From: an uncultured Bacilli bacterium | GTDB lineage: Bacteria; Bacillota_I; Bacilli_A; RF39; UBA660 | Reading direction: 5' to 3' | DNA: 9,020 bases | Assembly: GCA_947630865.1 (NCBI GenBank) | Contig: CANRJE010000059.1 | Coordinates: forward strand, 1-9,020 | Shown here: positions 7,344 through 9,020 of the stretch, piece by piece | Position numbering within the stretch: position 1 is the first letter of the stretch | Layout of the letters: every line of letters begins with the position of its first letter | Notes under the pieces: model-generated | What the model was told of the DNA's origin: nothing | Database searches by the model: none | Seen by the model: only the letters and a program-made list of their open reading frames with translations | Program-made: the position numbers and the translations under genes

Positions 7344-7345
7344 AA

Positions 7346-8359
7346 ATGATTAAGTTTTTTAAATTCTTCACCTTTTTACTAGTATTTGCTTTAAGTTTTT
7401 ATCTTCTAAATAAAATATTTGAACCAAAATATAAAACTAGTTTACTTGAAGGTTCAATGACAAGTGATTATTATAAATCACTTAAAAATCATGAAGTAAT
7501 CTTTATAGGTGATTGTGAAGTTTATGCTAATTTCTCCCCTCTTGAAATGTATCAAAATTATGGTATTACTGCTTATGTAAGAGGAAATAGTCAACAGTTA
7601 ATTTGGCAATCATATGGAATTTTAAAAGAAACTTTAAAATATGAAATACCAAAAGTTGTTGTTTTGAATATTGCTTCTTTAAAAACAAGTGAACCAGAGA
7701 AAGAACCGTATAATAGACTTATGTTAGATAAAATGAAATGGAGTAAAGAAAAAGTTGAAATAATAAAGGCATCTATGTTGGATAGTGAAAATTTTCTTGA
7801 TTATGTTTTTCCTATTTTAAGATATCATAGTCGTTATAATGAATTAACTTTTGATGATATAAAATATTTATTCATAGATGAACCAGTTACTTATGAAGGT
7901 TATTTATTGAATAAAGAAATTAAACCCTATACTAATTTACCTGTTAAAAGACGTTTACCAAATTATAAGTTTAAAGACAAAGTTATAGACTATCTTGATA
8001 AAATAAGAGAGTTATGTAACGAAAATAATATTGAACTTGTTTTAATAAAAGCCCCTAGTCTTTACCCTTATTGGTATGATGAATACGAGGAACAAGTTCA
8101 AAGTTATGCTAATAAATATAATTTAAAATATTTTAATTTGATAAATGATATAGAAGAAATAGGTTTAGATTTTAGTACAGATACTTATGATGGAGGATTA
8201 CATTTAAATTACTATGGTGCTAAAAAGTTATCTAATTATTTTGGAAAAATTTTAAGAGATAATTTTACTTTAACAGATTATAGATATAATTTAGAAGTTA
8301 ATGATATTTACACAAAGAAATTAATAGATTATAATAATGCTATAAGGAGTGATAATTAA
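7346..8359 (+). CDS. SGNH/GDSL-fold membrane-anchored protein with Cys at the nucleophile position
   Basis: A 337-residue protein with an N-terminal signal-anchor (about 3-22) and an extracellular SGNH-like domain. Block I is VIFIGDCEVYANFSP (51-65), where Cys57 occupies the usual catalytic Ser position. Block II corresponds to VRGNSQQ (78-84, Gly80) and block III to VVVLNIAS (104-111, Asn108). The C-terminal acid/His block is DTYDGGLHLNYYGAKKLS (279-296), with Asp282 and His286 as candidates. The GDCEVY-NFSP and QQLIWQSY patterns match a clostridial SGNH group I recall, often annotated as GDSL hydrolase and sometimes next to MBOAT acyltransferases; no MBOAT is present here. The start at 7346 was chosen over 7325. 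It follows the upstream stop (7343) by two bases, has AGGCAGGA just before it, and gives a clean signal-anchor. A role in adding or removing acyl groups on envelope polymers is inference. Confidence 0.8.
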   Translation: MIKFFKFFTFLLVFALSFYLLNKIFEPKYKTSLLEGSMTSDYYKSLKNHEVIFIGDCEVYANFSPLEMYQNYGITAYVRGNSQQLIWQSYGILKETLKYEIPKVVVLNIASLKTSEPEKEPYNRLMLDKMKWSKEKVEIIKASMLDSENFLDYVFPILRYHSRYNELTFDDIKYLFIDEPVTYEGYLLNKEIKPYTNLPVKRRLPNYKFKDKVIDYLDKIRELCNENNIELVLIKAPSLYPYWYDEYEEQVQSYANKYNLKYFNLINDIEEIGLDFSTDTYDGGLHLNYYGAKKLSNYFGKILRDNFTLTDYRYNLEVNDIYTKKLIDYNNAIRSDN

Positions 8360-8853
8360 TGAAAAAGAAATTTATATTTTTATTTATACTATTAACTTGT
8401 TTAATATTAACTGGTTGTAATGATAATAATAAAAAAAGTGAAACATCTACAGTTGATAACGTTTACTCATTTACAGATAATGGACATGATTTTATCCTAG
8501 GTAAAGTGTTCGATGAAAAAGAACTTGGAGAAAGTAGTTCTTATTCTGAAACAGTTAGCTGTGCTTCCCAAGGAACTGATAAGACTTATACCTATCCACA
8601 TTTTGAAGTTAAAACTTATAATGATGGAGAAAATGATAGAATTTTATCCATCTATCTAATTGACGATGAAGTAAAAACCAAAGAAGGAATTAAAATAACC
8701 GATTCTTTTTCTGATATGACTAACGTTTATGGAACTGATTATGAAACTAAAGATACTTTATATATTTATACTTTAGGTAAAACAAAACTTGAATTTATGG
8801 TTGAAAATGATATCATAACTTCAATAGAATATGTCTATGATATTGAACTATAA
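8359..8853 (+). CDS. Putative surface lipoprotein of unknown function
   Basis: A 164-residue protein with a lipoprotein signal peptide: MKKK, a hydrophobic core, then the lipobox LTGC with Cys20 as the predicted lipidated residue. The mature part begins with a flexible Asn/Lys/Ser linker (21-33), followed by a small globular domain with VSCASQGTDKTYTYPHFEVKTY (66-87), DRILSIYLIDD (93-103), a TKEGIKI stretch and a VYGTDY turn. This order resembles short clostridial lipoproteins and lipid-anchored domains I have seen without an assigned function. Its ATG overlaps the preceding stop by one base (TAATG at 8357-8361), and AAGGAG (8344-8349) lies nine bases upstream, so it is translationally coupled to the SGNH-like gene. 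It may be a substrate-binding or assembly partner of the two surface enzymes. Confidence 0.82.
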   Translation: MKKKFIFLFILLTCLILTGCNDNNKKSETSTVDNVYSFTDNGHDFILGKVFDEKELGESSSYSETVSCASQGTDKTYTYPHFEVKTYNDGENDRILSIYLIDDEVKTKEGIKITDSFSDMTNVYGTDYETKDTLYIYTLGKTKLEFMVENDIITSIEYVYDIEL

Positions 8854-8900
8854 AAAGTGATAAAAATAGTATTTACACACTAAAATTTATCACTTTTTTT
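8852..8900 (+). terminator. Rho-independent terminator of the surface operon
   Basis: A 13-bp perfect stem (8852-8864 with 8886-8898, AAAAAGTGATAAA against its complement) encloses a 21-base loop. A second small stem TAGT/ACTA (8867-8870 with 8879-8882) can form inside the loop. A run of seven T follows from 8894. The stem starts within the stop codon of the lipoprotein gene. The complementary strand also ends the hairpin in five T, so it may act in both directions. Confidence 0.85.
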
Positions 8901-8923
8901 GTTTTAATTTTAAACGATTAAAG

Positions 8924-8929
8924 TATAAT
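8924..8929 (+). promoter_or_regulatory. Candidate -10 box for the gene at the right edge
   Basis: TATAAT lies just after the terminator and about 86 bases before the next gene start. The -35 position (near 8901-8906) is poor. A second candidate is the extended -10 TGA-TATATT with its core at 8972-8977. Either is plausible in such AT-rich sequence, and they differ in whether the hairpin at 8973-9016 would be transcribed in full. Confidence 0.3.
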
Positions 8930-8972
8930 TTTTTATTTTAACTTTTTTATCAGTTTTTTTGATAATTATGAT

Positions 8973-9016
8973 ATATTTATAACATCTCATAAGATAGAAG
9001 GAGATGTTATAAATAT
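8973..9016. promoter_or_regulatory. Perfect 16-bp inverted repeat around an SD: operator or RNA hairpin
   Basis: The arm ATATTTATAACATCTC (8973-8988) is the exact reverse complement of 9001-9016, with a 12-base loop (8989-9000). The right arm covers part of the AAGGAG ribosome site (8998-9003) and the first two bases of the ATG at 9015. In RNA this would hide the site of translation initiation; in DNA it is a typical dyad operator. It lacks a following T-tract, so it is not a terminator. Confidence 0.65.
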
Positions 9017-9020
9017 GAGA
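9015..9020 (+). CDS. Start of a gene running off the right edge
   Basis: ATG at 9015 is preceded by AAGGAG (8998-9003) at an acceptable, slightly long spacing of 11 bases. Only two codons (Met-Arg) are visible, so nothing can be said of the product. The position after a terminator, with its own candidate promoter and a dyad over the SD, supports a separately controlled gene. Confidence 0.4.

Noticed and set aside
7325..7345. Seven-residue extension (MAKGRIK) of the SGNH-like protein
   Set aside because: The SD is weaker and it would overlap the previous gene by 19 bases. The ATG at 7346 follows AGGCAGGA and gives a normal signal-anchor.
8943..8965. Small hairpin TTATC/GATAA around a T run
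   Set aside because: The stem has only five pairs, mostly A-T, and is expected by chance in such AT-rich sequence. It is too weak to call a terminator.

Overview
The window is very AT-rich bacterial DNA from a low-GC, Gram-positive-type organism, most likely an uncultured Bacillota lineage of the gut or host-associated kind (Bacilli/Mollicutes-like or Clostridia-like). The evidence is an ftsY-ylxM gene pair, strong AAGGAG/AGGAGG ribosome sites, TTGACA/TATAAT-type promoters, a lipobox lipoprotein and a membrane-anchored surface enzyme. All tryptophans I checked use TGG and no gene depends on reading TGA as Trp, so the standard bacterial code applies rather than the Mycoplasma code.

Left part (1-5272, minus strand): a compact gene train read right to left. 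It holds a small two-helix membrane protein, ftsY (SRP receptor GTPase), ylxM (SRP-associated HTH protein), a HerA/DUF87-type P-loop ATPase, and a half-size ABC exporter whose ATPase domain has lost several catalytic motifs. From ftsY on, genes overlap or are separated by at most about ten bases, and each SD overlaps or abuts the previous stop, so this is very probably one operon. In many Firmicutes ffh follows ylxM; here the HerA-like gene sits in that place. Two imperfect 15-bp repeats with a 20-bp period begin exactly at the ABC gene's stop and may be the end of an insertion element.

Middle (5273-5426): a divergent promoter region. Back-to-back near-consensus promoters with 17-bp spacers fire left (small membrane protein, then ftsY) and right (surface operon). 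The rightward promoter shows that the transglutaminase-like gene starts at 5427 and not at an upstream in-frame ATG.

Right part (5427-8900, plus strand): a three-gene cell-surface operon. It encodes a membrane-anchored transglutaminase-like protein with a Lys/Asn-rich cytoplasmic tail and several Ig-like extracellular modules, a membrane-anchored SGNH-like protein with Cys where the catalytic Ser normally sits, and a lipoprotein. A strong hairpin/T-tract terminator closes it. All three products are predicted to act outside the membrane; a joint role in modifying or crosslinking the envelope is inference.

Right edge (8901-9020): a perfect 16-bp inverted repeat embraces the ribosome-binding site of a gene that starts at 9015 and runs out of the window. 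It looks like an operator or an RNA hairpin controlling that gene.
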